Shown in pieces: positions 28,361 through 37,469 of a stretch of 64,000 bases of DNA. The notes beneath the pieces are model-generated. The model did not search any database and was not told the DNA's origin. It worked only from the letters and a program-made list of their open reading frames with translations. Within the stretch, counting starts at the first letter, position 1. Every line of letters begins with the position of its first letter. The position numbers were made by a program, and so were the translations under genes. The stretch is from Brevundimonas naejangsanensis (GTDB lineage: Bacteria > Pseudomonadota > Alphaproteobacteria > Caulobacterales > Caulobacteraceae). The stretch is from positions 2,656,501 to 2,720,500 of the forward strand of contig NZ_CP032707.1 in NCBI RefSeq assembly GCF_003627995.1. Direction: 5' to 3'.

Positions 28361-30634
28361 ATGACCGAACACGTTCTGGCTCCGGCTCATCGCACGGTCG
28401 ATGCGATAACACCTGCCGCCTTCGCCGTCGCCGTCTTCACCTCGGCCAGCCTGGTTTTCATCGTCCAGCCGATGGCGACCAAGCTGGTGCTGCCGCTGCT
28501 GGGCGGGTCGCCGTCGGTGTGGAACACCGCCATGGTCTTCTTCCAGGCGGCCCTGCTGGCGGGCTACCTCTACGCCCACCTGCTGCAGCGCGTGCCGTCG
28601 ATCCGGGCGCAGGCCCTGATCCATCTGGCGCTGCTGGGCGCGGCCGCGATCTTCCTGCCGCTCGGCGTCACCCAGGCCCTGGGCGAGCCTGATCCCGCAG
28701 CGCCGGTCGGTTGGCTGCTCGCGGCCCTGACGCTGTCGGTCGGCGCGCCCTTCGCCATCCTGTCGGCGACCGCGCCCCTGCTACAGGCCTGGTATGCGCG
28801 GGTCCGCGCCGGTCGGCCCGACGGCGCCAACCCCTATGTCCTCTACGCCGCCTCCAACCTCGGCAGCTTCCTGGCCCTGCTGGCCTATCCGGCCCTGGTC
28901 GAACCCCTCGCCTCTCTGTCGGGCCAGAGAATGGGCTGGACGGCGGGCTATGCCGTCTTCGCCGCCATGGTGGTGGTCCTGGCGATCCTGATGCCGCGCG
29001 GCGTTGCCGCCGTGCGCGCCCCTGCCCCGGCCGAGCGCAGCCCAGCCATTCCCTGGCGGCGCAAGATCGTCCTGGTCCTGCTGGCGGCCGCGCCGTCCAG
29101 CCTGATGCTGGGCGTCACCGCCCACCTGTCGACCGACGTGGCCTCGGCCCCCTTCCTGTGGGTCGCGCCCCTGGCCCTCTATCTGCTGACCTTCGTCATC
29201 GCCTTCCAGGCGAAGCCGTGGATCTCCCTCCCCGTCACCCTGCTGCTACAGGCGACCCTTACCATCATGGTCGCCGGCCTGGTCGGCATGACGACCGGCC
29301 ACTGGCTGATTCTGCTGGGCCTGCATCTACTCGGCTTCTTCTTCACCGCCCTGATGTGCCACCAGCAGATGGCGGCTCGACGCCCGGCGCCGGATCGGCT
29401 GACCGAGTTCTACCTGCTGCTATCGCTGGGCGGCGTGCTGGGCGGGGCGTTCACCGCCCTGATCGCACCGGTCCTGTTCGAGACGGTGCTGGAGTATCCG
29501 CTGGTCATGGTCCTGGTCTGCCTGGCCCGTCCCTGGCTGGATGACCGACCGGCCAAGCGCGAAGTCTGGCTGATGACGGCGGGCCTGGCGATCGCCGTCT
29601 TCGTCCCCCTGCTGTTCGAGATGCTGCGCTACAACCCGTCGCTGCGCGCGGCCTTCAGCGACCTCGGCCTGACGGCGACGGCCCAGATCATCCTGGGCGC
29701 GGCGGCCATCTGCGCCTTCCTGATCCGCGACCGGGTCTTGATGTTCACCGCCGTGGTCGCCGCCATGACGATCTCGGCGCACTACATCGGCCGCGGCTAT
29801 GACTGGAGCCTGTCCGAGCGCAGCTTCTTCGGCGTCATGCGGGTGGCGATCACGCCGGACCCCAAGATGGGTGGCGACGTCCATGTGCTGATGCACGGCA
29901 CCACCCTCCACGGCGCCCAGGCGCGCCATCCCGACTTCGCTTGCGCCCCGACCATGTACTACGCCGAGACCACGCCCCTGGGGCAGGCCGCCGAACTGAT
30001 CCAGGCGCGCGGCTCCGGCGCCGTCATCGGCGTGGTGGGCCAGGGCTCGGGCGCCATGGCGGCCTACAAGCGCGCGTCCGACCGGATGACCTTCTTCGAG
30101 ATCGACCCCATGGTCGACCGCCTGTCGCGCGATCCGAAGTGGTTCACCTTCATCTCGAACTGCGCCCAAGGGCCGATCCGCACCGTCCTGGGCGACGCGC
30201 GGCTGACGCTGAACAAGGAGGCGCCGGGCTCCTACGACCTGCTGGTCATCGACGCCTTCTCGTCAGACGCCGTGCCGACCCATCTGCTGACGCGCGAGGC
30301 GATCCAGGGCTATCTGAAGTTGCTGAAGCCGACAGGCGTCGTGGTCCTGCACCTGTCGAACCGCAACCTGGAGATCACCCTGCCCGCCGTCGCCGCCGCG
30401 CGTGAACTGGGCGCTGCCGAACTGCATCAGGTCTATATCGAGCATCCCGACACCGCCGTGATGGCCGAGGCCTCGACCGAGGCTCTGGTCATCTCGCCGA
30501 CGCCCGAAGGCCTGGCCGACTTCAAGGCCGACGGCCGCTGGCGCAAACTGGCTCCGACCGAAGTGCGGCCGTGGACCGACGACTACGTCAACCTGTTCGG
30601 CGCCCTGATGCGCAGCATGAGAGGGCGTGCCTGA
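28361..30634 (+). CDS. Fused MFS/spermidine synthase-like membrane protein
   Basis: Product of 757 residues. The N-terminal ~500 residues form about 14 hydrophobic segments, starting with 'FTSASLVFIVQPMATKLVLPLLGGSPSVWNTAM' (in part). This is the typical start of the bacterial 'fused MFS/spermidine synthase' family. The C-terminal ~200 residues form an aminopropyltransferase-like Rossmann domain with IGVVGQGSGAMAAY, FFEIDPMVDRLS and LGDARLTL, then VIDAFSSDAVPTHLLT near 630. Whether it makes a polyamine is unknown; the methyltransferase-fold core is the secure part. A large fold-back palindrome follows the stop codon. Confidence 0.87.
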   Translation: MTEHVLAPAHRTVDAITPAAFAVAVFTSASLVFIVQPMATKLVLPLLGGSPSVWNTAMVFFQAALLAGYLYAHLLQRVPSIRAQALIHLALLGAAAIFLPLGVTQALGEPDPAAPVGWLLAALTLSVGAPFAILSATAPLLQAWYARVRAGRPDGANPYVLYAASNLGSFLALLAYPALVEPLASLSGQRMGWTAGYAVFAAMVVVLAILMPRGVAAVRAPAPAERSPAIPWRRKIVLVLLAAAPSSLMLGVTAHLSTDVASAPFLWVAPLALYLLTFVIAFQAKPWISLPVTLLLQATLTIMVAGLVGMTTGHWLILLGLHLLGFFFTALMCHQQMAARRPAPDRLTEFYLLLSLGGVLGGAFTALIAPVLFETVLEYPLVMVLVCLARPWLDDRPAKREVWLMTAGLAIAVFVPLLFEMLRYNPSLRAAFSDLGLTATAQIILGAAAICAFLIRDRVLMFTAVVAAMTISAHYIGRGYDWSLSERSFFGVMRVAITPDPKMGGDVHVLMHGTTLHGAQARHPDFACAPTMYYAETTPLGQAAELIQARGSGAVIGVVGQGSGAMAAYKRASDRMTFFEIDPMVDRLSRDPKWFTFISNCAQGPIRTVLGDARLTLNKEAPGSYDLLVIDAFSSDAVPTHLLTREAIQGYLKLLKPTGVVVLHLSNRNLEITLPAVAAARELGAAELHQVYIEHPDTAVMAEASTEALVISPTPEGLADFKADGRWRKLAPTEVRPWTDDYVNLFGALMRSMRGRA

Positions 30635-30639
30635 TCGGC

Positions 30640-30745
30640 GTCATCCCGGAAGCGGCTCAGCCACTACCCGGGACCGCTCAAGACAGTGACCTCGGCCCCT
30701 CGGCGGTCCCGGCTCTGCGCGGCTACGCCGCTTGGCCGGGATGAC
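30640..30745. repeat. Nested ~106 bp fold-back palindrome between convergent genes
   Basis: The outer 10-bp arms at 30640-30649 and 30736-30745 are exact complements, and pairing continues inward with AAGCGGC against its complement after a 2-base bulge. An inner 10-bp perfect stem pairs 30668-30677 with 30703-30712. It fills the gap between the convergent spermidine synthase-like and mfd genes. It may be a REP/MITE-like repeat or a two-way transcription stop; no second copy was noticed in the window. Confidence 0.75.
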
Positions 30746-30754
30746 GGCGTTTCG

Positions 30755-33700
30755 TCACGCTGCGCCCGCCACTCGCGCCAGATCTGCGGTGATGCGTTCG
30801 GCGACCTTCAGGCGGTCGTCGGGCGTGGGCCATTCGCCCTTCACCACGATCTTCTGATCCGGCCGGATCTTCCAGAAGGCGTGGTTCTTCTGGATCAGCC
30901 CCACCAGCCCCATCGGATTGGGGAAGCTGTTGTTGCGCAGGGTCAGGACCGCGCCCTTGGGCCCGATGTCGATCTTCTCGATGCAGGCCGTGCGGCAGTT
31001 GGCCTTGACGCCGACGATCCGAAGCAACTGCTGCGCCTCGTCCGGCAGCGGGCCGAAGCGGTCGATCAGTTCGGCCGCCATGGCCTCGCGATCCTCCATC
31101 TTCTCGGCGTCCGACAGGCGACGATAGAGGCTGAGACGAAGATTTAGGTCCGGGACGTAATCCTCTGGAATCAAGACAGCCGCGCCGACGTTGATCGAGG
31201 GCGACCAGCCGCGATCCGGCGCCGCCTCGCCCTGCTCGCGCAGTTCGGCGACGGCGTCTTCCAGCATCTGCTGATAGAGTTCGACCCCGACCTCGCGGAT
31301 GTGGCCCGACTGTTCGTCGCCCAACAGATTGCCGCCGCCGCGCTGGTCCAAGTCGTGGCTGGCCAACTGGAAGCCCGCGCCCAGGTTGTCCAGCGACTGC
31401 AGCACCTGCAGCCGCCGTTCGGCCGACAGGCTCAAGGGCTTGGTCGGGTCGGTCGTCAGATAGGCGAAGGCCCGCGCTTTGGACCGGCCGATGCGGCCGC
31501 GGATCTGGTGCAACTGCGCGAGGCCGAACATGTCGGCGCGGTGCACGATCAGGGTGTTGGCCGTCGGAATGTCGATGCCGCTCTCGACGATGGTGGTCGA
31601 GACCAGCACGTCATACTCCCCGTCGTAGAAGGCGCTCATCACCTCCTCCAACTGGGTCGGGCTCATCTGGCCGTGGCCGACGACGAACTTCACCTCGGGC
31701 ACCTGCTCGCGCAGGAACCGCTCGATATCCGGCAGGTCCTTCAGGCGCGGCGCGACGTAATAGCCCTGGCCGCCGCGATATTTCTCGCGCAGCAGGGCCT
31801 CGCGCACCAGCACCGGGTCCCACGGCGTGACATAGGTCCGCACCGCCAGACGGTCGACCGGCGGGGTGGCGATGATCGACATCTCGCGGATGCCCGACAG
31901 CGCCATCTGCAGCGTGCGCGGGATCGGCGTGGCCGTCAGGGTCAGCAGGTGAACGTCGGCCCGCAAGGACTTCAGCTTCTCCTTGTGCTTGACGCCGAAG
32001 TGCTGCTCCTCGTCGACGATGACGAGGCCCAGATCCTTGAAGCCGACCTGATCGGCCAGCACGGCGTGGGTGCCGACGACGATCTCGAAGCTGCCGTCCT
32101 TCAGACCCGCGCGCGTCTCATTCGCGTCCTTGGCCGTGACCATGCGCGACAGGTGTCGCACCTTGATCGGCCAACCAGCGAAGCGTTCGCTGAAGGTCTT
32201 GAAGTGCTGGCGGGCCAGCAGGGTTGTCGGGCAGACGATAGCGACCTGTTGCCCCGTCATGGCCACGACGAAGGCGGCGCGAAGGGCGACCTCCGTCTTG
32301 CCGAAGCCGACGTCGCCGCAGATCAGACGATCCATCGGCGTGCCCTTGCCCAGGTCCTCCAGCACGTCGCCGATGGCGTTCAGCTGATCGTCCGTCTCCT
32401 CATAGGGAAAGCGGGCGCAGAACTCGTCGAACAGGCCCGCGGGCGGCACGATGGCGTCGGACACCCGCAGCGCCCGCTTGGCGGCCAGGGCGATCAGCCC
32501 TTCGGCCATCGCGCGAAGGCGCTCCTTGGCCTTGGCCTTGCGCGCCTGCCAGCCCGCGCTGCCCAGACGGTCCAGCTGAACCCCTTCGGCGTCCGTGCCG
32601 TAGCGGGTCAGAAGGTCAATGTTTTCAACCGGCAGATAGAGTTTGCTCTCACCGGCATAGAGGAGTTCGAGGCAGTCGTGCGGCGCCTCCTGAATCTCCA
32701 GCGTGCGCAGGCCTTCGTAGCGGCCGATGCCGTGATCCAGGTGCACCACCAGATCACCCGCCGTCAGGGCCGATGCCTCGGCCAGGAAGTTCGACGCCCG
32801 CCGCTTGCGCTTGGGCCGCGCCAGGCGGTCGCCCAGGATGTCGGTCTCGGAGATGACAGCCAGGTCGTCGGTTACGAAGCCGTGCTCGACCGGCAGCACC
32901 GCGCGCAGATAGAGGCCGTCGGGCGCGCCTTGCACGTCGTCCCAGTCGCGCACCGCCACGACATGCGTCAGGCCATGATCGCCCAACATGGCGGCCAGGC
33001 GCTCGGCTGAGCCGTCGGACCAGGAGGCGAACAGGACGCGCTTGCCCTGCCCCTTCAGCGCCTCGGCGTGCTGGGCCACGGCGGCGAACAGGTTGACGCT
33101 GTCCTGCGAGCGCTCAGCAGCGAAGCTGCGGCCCAGACGGCCGCCTGCGTCCTCGCCCGAACCGGCGGCCAGCGGCGACAGGCGGCGCACGGCGCGACCG
33201 GCCAGGGCGCTGTTCCAGTCGCCTTCGTCGAGATAGAGCCGTTCGGGCGGCAGGGCGCGATAGGCCGACCCGCCCTTGCCGCGCGCCGCCTCCTTGCGCG
33301 CCTCATAGGCGTCTACGGTCAGGTTCCAGCGCTCGCCGCGCGCCTGCTCCGCCTGGCTGTCCAGGAAGACCGGCGCCGCGTCCGGCAGATAGTCGAACAG
33401 CGTGTCCAGCCGCTCGTAGAACAACGGCAACCAGTGCTCGACGCCCTGACGGCGCGCGCCCTCGCTGACGGCGGCGTACATGGGCTCATCGCCCGGCGCG
33501 CCGAACAGGTTCAGATAGCCGCTGCGGAAACGCGAGATGGCGTCCGCGTCCAGCAGCACCTCGGACACCGGCGACAGGGAGACGGCCTTCAGCTGGCGCG
33601 TCGAGCGTTGCGTCTCGGGGTCGAAGGCGCGGATCGATTCCAGCTCCGAGCCGAACATGTCGAGGCGGACCGGCTCCTCGAAGCCCGGCGGGAAGACGTC

Positions 33701-34204
33701 GATCACCCCGCCGCGCACGGCGTACTCGCCGCGCTCCGACACGGTGGAGGCCCGCACATAGCCGTTGGCGGCGACGTAGCGCTCCAGCGCGTCGGTATCC
33801 AGATCGGCGCCGACCTTGGCCGCGAATCCGGCGCCGGTCACGGCGTTGCGAGGGGGCGTGCGCTGGGCGGCGGCCGCCACGGTTGCGACCACCAGCAGCG
33901 GCGTCCTGTCCGTCGGGTCGCGCGTGGCCAGCCGGGTCAGGGTCGCCATGCGCTGGGCCGCAACCGAGGCCGTCGGGCTCAGCCGGTCATAAGGCAGGCA
34001 ATCCCACGACGGATATTCAAGAACTTCAACATCCTTGGCGAAAAAGCGGAACGCCTGGATGAAGTTGCCCGTGCGCTGATAGTCGCGCGCGACGAACAGG
34101 GCCGTCCCGCCCTGGGCCTTGATGCGTTCGGCGACGATGAGGGCGTCCAGCCCCTCCGGCGCGCCGCCCAGTTCGACGTCCGTCCGCACGGGCCCCGCGT
34201 CCAT
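30755..34204 (-). CDS. mfd: Transcription-repair coupling factor Mfd
   Basis: DNA translocase that removes RNA polymerase stalled at lesions and recruits UvrA. At 1149 residues it is the usual length. The N-terminal part is the UvrB-like UvrA-binding module. A CarD-like RNA polymerase interaction region around 470-540 includes [15 protein letters not shown]. The motor domains have Walker [12 protein letters not shown] near 625, DEEQHFG near 728, [11 protein letters not shown] and the RG-rich QIRGRIGRS. The C-terminal autoinhibitory domain follows. Its start overlaps the sdhE stop by one base. uvrA lies at the end of the window. Confidence 0.97.
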   Translation of the reverse strand: MDAGPVRTDVELGGAPEGLDALIVAERIKAQGGTALFVARDYQRTGNFIQAFRFFAKDVEVLEYPSWDCLPYDRLSPTASVAAQRMATLTRLATRDPTDRTPLLVVATVAAAAQRTPPRNAVTGAGFAAKVGADLDTDALERYVAANGYVRASTVSERGEYAVRGGVIDVFPPGFEEPVRLDMFGSELESIRAFDPETQRSTRQLKAVSLSPVSEVLLDADAISRFRSGYLNLFGAPGDEPMYAAVSEGARRQGVEHWLPLFYERLDTLFDYLPDAAPVFLDSQAEQARGERWNLTVDAYEARKEAARGKGGSAYRALPPERLYLDEGDWNSALAGRAVRRLSPLAAGSGEDAGGRLGRSFAAERSQDSVNLFAAVAQHAEALKGQGKRVLFASWSDGSAERLAAMLGDHGLTHVVAVRDWDDVQGAPDGLYLRAVLPVEHGFVTDDLAVISETDILGDRLARPKRKRRASNFLAEASALTAGDLVVHLDHGIGRYEGLRTLEIQEAPHDCLELLYAGESKLYLPVENIDLLTRYGTDAEGVQLDRLGSAGWQARKAKAKERLRAMAEGLIALAAKRALRVSDAIVPPAGLFDEFCARFPYEETDDQLNAIGDVLEDLGKGTPMDRLICGDVGFGKTEVALRAAFVVAMTGQQVAIVCPTTLLARQHFKTFSERFAGWPIKVRHLSRMVTAKDANETRAGLKDGSFEIVVGTHAVLADQVGFKDLGLVIVDEEQHFGVKHKEKLKSLRADVHLLTLTATPIPRTLQMALSGIREMSIIATPPVDRLAVRTYVTPWDPVLVREALLREKYRGGQGYYVAPRLKDLPDIERFLREQVPEVKFVVGHGQMSPTQLEEVMSAFYDGEYDVLVSTTIVESGIDIPTANTLIVHRADMFGLAQLHQIRGRIGRSKARAFAYLTTDPTKPLSLSAERRLQVLQSLDNLGAGFQLASHDLDQRGGGNLLGDEQSGHIREVGVELYQQMLEDAVAELREQGEAAPDRGWSPSINVGAAVLIPEDYVPDLNLRLSLYRRLSDAEKMEDREAMAAELIDRFGPLPDEAQQLLRIVGVKANCRTACIEKIDIGPKGAVLTLRNNSFPNPMGLVGLIQKNHAFWKIRPDQKIVVKGEWPTPDDRLKVAERITADLARVAGAA

Positions 34205-34533
34205 CAGCCGATGCCCTTGGCCACTTCGGCCGCGACGTGTTCACGCATGAAGACGCGGATGCGCGCCAGCATGGGGCCGTCGAACTCGGGCGGGGTCGGC
34301 TCGCGCTCGATGATCCAGGCGTAGAGGTATTGATCCTCTTCATCCAGCAGGGTCTCGAGTTCGGTCAGCTCGTCATCGCTCAGCGTCGGCGCCACCTGGT
34401 CGACGAAGGGCCCCAGCACCATGTCGGCCTCGCGAAAGCCCCGGCGCCAGGCGCGGAAGGCGAGACGCCCGAGGCGCGTCTTGCGGTCGTCGGTGTTCTG
34501 GGCGTCCTCGGGACGTGCGTCGATATCGGCCAC
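34204..34533 (-). CDS. sdhE: FAD assembly factor SdhE (DUF339)
   Basis: Small protein of 109 residues that helps covalent flavinylation of succinate dehydrogenase. The signature RRGFREADMVLGPF corresponds to the RGxxExD-type motif (RRG followed by E-x-D), and the helical C-terminus has 'YLYAWIIEREPTP'. It is translationally linked to mfd by a one-base overlap and is divergent from recG with an 84-base gap. The recG/sdhE/mfd arrangement is common in alphaproteobacteria. Confidence 0.93.
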   Translation of the reverse strand: MADIDARPEDAQNTDDRKTRLGRLAFRAWRRGFREADMVLGPFVDQVAPTLSDDELTELETLLDEEDQYLYAWIIEREPTPPEFDGPMLARIRVFMREHVAAEVAKGIG

Positions 34534-34617
34534 GCGGTTTCCTTGCCTGTCCGTTCACTTCGGTAAGAGGCGGATCAGATAGCGTTCCAGACGCCGCTTC
34601 GCCAGCTATGCTGTCCA

Positions 34618-36711
34618 ATGATGAGGCCCGAGATTCTCTTTCCCCTGTTCGCGGACGTCACCACGCTGAAAGGCGTGGGGCCGCGCAGCGCGCCCCTGGT
34701 GCAGAAGGTGGCGGGCCCGCTGGTGCGCGACGTGCTGTTCCTGTCGCCCAGCGGGGTGATCCAGCGCCGCCGCACCACGGCGATGGAGGCCGTCGACGGC
34801 GAGATCGGCGTCTTCGAGGTCGTGATCGACCGCCTGATTCCGCCGCACAAGCACGGCGCGCCGATAAAGGTGCGCGCCATCGACGAGACGGGCTTCGTCC
34901 ACCTGATCTGGTTCGCCGGCTCGCCGCGCCATATCGAGAGCCTGGCCCCGCGCGGCGCGCGGCGGCTGGTGACGGGCAAGGTCGAGCGCTTCAACAACGA
35001 AGTCCAGATCGCCCACCCCGACTACATCCTGCCGATCGAGAAGGCGGACGAGATTCCGCTGTCCGAACCCGTCTATCCGGCGACGCAGGGGCTGACCTCG
35101 CGCCAGATCCGCAAACTGGCGCAGGGCGCGCTGGCCCTCGCGCCCGAGCTTCCCGAGTGGCAGGAACCGAACTGGCTGGCGGCGCGGCGCTGGGCCGGCT
35201 GGCGCGCGGCGCTGGAGACCCTGCACGCCCCGACCAACGAGGCCGACCTGACGCCGGACGCCGCCGTGCGCCAGCGCCTGGCCTATGACGAGCTGTTCGC
35301 GCACCAGTTGGCCCTGGCGCGCCGCCGTCGCGCCCGCCAGATCACGCCCGCCGCCCGCATCGCGCCGGGCGAGGCGTCCGCCCGCCTGCTGTCCGCCCTG
35401 CCCTTCGCCCTGACCGGGGCTCAGCAACAGGCCGTCGCCGAAATCCGCGCCGACCTGGCGTCCGGCGAGCAGATGGGGCGGCTGCTTCAGGGCGACGTCG
35501 GCTCGGGCAAGACGGCGGTCGCGGCCCTGGCCCTGGCCGATGCGGCCTCCAGCGGCCTTCAGTCCGCCCTGATGGCGCCGACCGAGATTCTGGCGCGCCA
35601 GCATCACGACAAGCTGTCGCCCCTGCTGGATCAGGCGGGCGTGCGCAGCCTGCTGCTGACCGGACGCGACACAGTTGCCGAGCGGCGCGGCAAGCTGGCG
35701 GCCCTGGCCTCGGGCGAGGTTCAGGTCGCCATCGGCACCCATGCCCTGTTCCAGGACGCCGTGTGCTTCGACCGCCTAGCCCTGGCCGTCATCGACGAGC
35801 AGCACCGCTTCGGCGTGCGCGAGCGCCAGCGGCTGCAGGCCAAGGGCGACCCGCGCCTGGGCGGCGTCCACCTGCTGACCATGTCGGCGACGCCCATCCC
35901 CCGCACGCTGGAGCTGACGCAGTACGGCGAACTGGAGGTCAGCCGCCTGATGGAGAAGCCGCCCGGCCGCACGCCTGTCACCACGGCCGTCCTGCCGCTG
36001 GCGCGCATCGGCGAGGTGGCGAAGCGGCTGAAGTCGGCGGTCGAGGCAGGTGCCCAGGCCTACTGGATCTGTCCTCTGGTGGCGGAATCCGAAGCCATCG
36101 ACCTGGCCGCCGCCGAGGATCGGGCCGAGGACCTGCGCAAGCTGCTGGGAACGGAGGTCGGCCTGGCCCACGGCCAGATGCCCGGCGCCGAGCGCGAGGC
36201 GGTGATGGCCGAGTTCGCAAATGGTCGCCTGCCCGTCCTCGTCGCCACGACCGTGGTCGAGGTCGGCGTCGACGTGCCCAACGCCTCCATCATGGTAATC
36301 GAGCACGCTGACCGCTTCGGTCTGGCGCAGCTTCACCAGTTGCGCGGGCGCGTGGGGCGCGGCGCCAAGGCCAGCTCCTGCATCCTGCTGTATGGCGGCG
36401 AGGACGGCGGGCTGGGCGAAACGGCGAAGGAACGGCTGGAGACCCTGCGCCGCACCGAGGACGGCTTCGTCATCGCCGAAGAAGACTTCCGCCTGCGCGG
36501 CGGCGGCGACCCGCTGGGCCTGAAGCAGAGCGGCTTCCCGGCCTATCGCTTCGCCGATCCGATCCGGCATCGCTCCCTGTTGCTGGCGGCGGCGGACGAC
36601 GCCCGCCTGCTACTGGGCCGCGATCCCGAGCTGGCCAGCGAGCGCGGTCAGGCCGTGCGCCTGCTGGAAGCCCTGTTCGACTGGAAAAACGAACGCCCCT
36701 CAGCGGACTGA
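34618..36711 (+). CDS. recG: ATP-dependent DNA helicase RecG
   Basis: Double-stranded DNA translocase that reverses stalled replication forks, 697 residues. The N-terminal wedge/OB domain includes GVGPRSAPLVQKVAG. The helicase core has Walker A LLQGDVGSGKTAVAAL near residue 294, motif II DEQHRFGVRERQ near 393, motif [13 protein letters not shown], and motif VI LRGRVGRGAKAS. The start is ATG 34618 or the adjacent ATG 34621. Its stop lies inside a perfect hairpin that also serves popZ. Confidence 0.96.
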   Translation: MMRPEILFPLFADVTTLKGVGPRSAPLVQKVAGPLVRDVLFLSPSGVIQRRRTTAMEAVDGEIGVFEVVIDRLIPPHKHGAPIKVRAIDETGFVHLIWFAGSPRHIESLAPRGARRLVTGKVERFNNEVQIAHPDYILPIEKADEIPLSEPVYPATQGLTSRQIRKLAQGALALAPELPEWQEPNWLAARRWAGWRAALETLHAPTNEADLTPDAAVRQRLAYDELFAHQLALARRRRARQITPAARIAPGEASARLLSALPFALTGAQQQAVAEIRADLASGEQMGRLLQGDVGSGKTAVAALALADAASSGLQSALMAPTEILARQHHDKLSPLLDQAGVRSLLLTGRDTVAERRGKLAALASGEVQVAIGTHALFQDAVCFDRLALAVIDEQHRFGVRERQRLQAKGDPRLGGVHLLTMSATPIPRTLELTQYGELEVSRLMEKPPGRTPVTTAVLPLARIGEVAKRLKSAVEAGAQAYWICPLVAESEAIDLAAAEDRAEDLRKLLGTEVGLAHGQMPGAEREAVMAEFANGRLPVLVATTVVEVGVDVPNASIMVIEHADRFGLAQLHQLRGRVGRGAKASSCILLYGGEDGGLGETAKERLETLRRTEDGFVIAEEDFRLRGGGDPLGLKQSGFPAYRFADPIRHRSLLLAAADDARLLLGRDPELASERGQAVRLLEALFDWKNERPSAD

Positions 36712-36718
36712 GGGGCGT
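36693..36718 (-). terminator. Terminator hairpin between recG and popZ
   Basis: Perfect 11-bp stem (36693-36703 with 36708-36718) with a CGGA loop, overlapping the recG stop. On the minus strand it is followed by TCG and a run of five T, suiting termination of popZ. On the plus strand the following bases are A-rich, so it mainly protects recG mRNA ends. Confidence 0.75.
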
Positions 36719-36745
36719 CGAAAAAACTCGGCGATGTTCGAGCGA

Positions 36746-37309
36746 TCAGCCCGCGCTGCGGGCGATGCGCTCGACTTCCTTGCGCACCTGGGCCTCGACG
36801 ATGGCCGGCAGGTTGGCGTCCAGCCAGTCCTTCAGCATCGGGCGCAACATCTCGCGGACCATGGCCTCGACGGTGTTGCCGCTCATGAAGGGCATGTCGC
36901 CCGTGGCGGCGACAGGCGCCGGTTCCGGCTTCTGGAAAGTGGCCGCCAATCCAGCGAAGGCCGAGGCGGCGCTGGCGGCGGCGGTCTCGCCGACCAGGGC
37001 GTCCGTCTCCGGCGCGGCGGCGAACGGTTCCGGCTGCGGTGCGGGTTCAGGCTCAGCAGGGAACGGGGCGGCGTCCGCCACGTCCAGGTCGCCGATGGCT
37101 TCGGCGGCCGGCGCCTTATACGGCTCCGTCAGCTCCAGCACCTCGTCCTCGGCAGCGACCGGCTCAGGTTCGGCGACGACGGGCTCGGGCTCAGGCGCCG
37201 CTTCGGCCGCCGGGGCCGTTTCGGCCGGGGCGTCGTCTTCAGAGATGATCCGGCGAATCGACGCCAGAATCTCTTCCATCGTCGGTTCCTGGGCGGCTTG
37301 TTCGGTCAT
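36746..37309 (-). CDS. popZ: Polar organizing protein PopZ (DUF2497 family)
   Basis: Self-assembling polar scaffold that anchors the ParB-centromere complex and recruits cell-cycle regulators in Caulobacterales. The 187-residue product has the three-part PopZ plan. The conserved N-terminal helix is QEPTMEEILASIRRIISEDD, which binds client proteins. A long, disordered stretch rich in P, E and A follows (about 27-130). The C-terminal helices for oligomerisation are 'VEAMVREMLRPMLKDWLDANLP' (in part) and an E-R-rich end. It is preceded on the same strand by a TolC-family gene, a neighbourhood I recall from Caulobacter. The acidic linker is probably what makes it phase-separate. Confidence 0.95.
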   Translation of the reverse strand: MTEQAAQEPTMEEILASIRRIISEDDAPAETAPAAEAAPEPEPVVAEPEPVAAEDEVLELTEPYKAPAAEAIGDLDVADAAPFPAEPEPAPQPEPFAAAPETDALVGETAAASAASAFAGLAATFQKPEPAPVAATGDMPFMSGNTVEAMVREMLRPMLKDWLDANLPAIVEAQVRKEVERIARSAG

Positions 37310-37469
37310 GTCGGAACCTCAACCTCGGCGCTCGAACGGGGACGATCGCCAACCGATACGGACTGGGCAGGCGACGACGGGGGCCGGGAGCAACAGACTC
37401 GCCTCCCCCTTGAATCCTGTCGTCGCATCAACGCCCGCCGGAATCAACGGACGTTTTGGCGTCGAGCCC

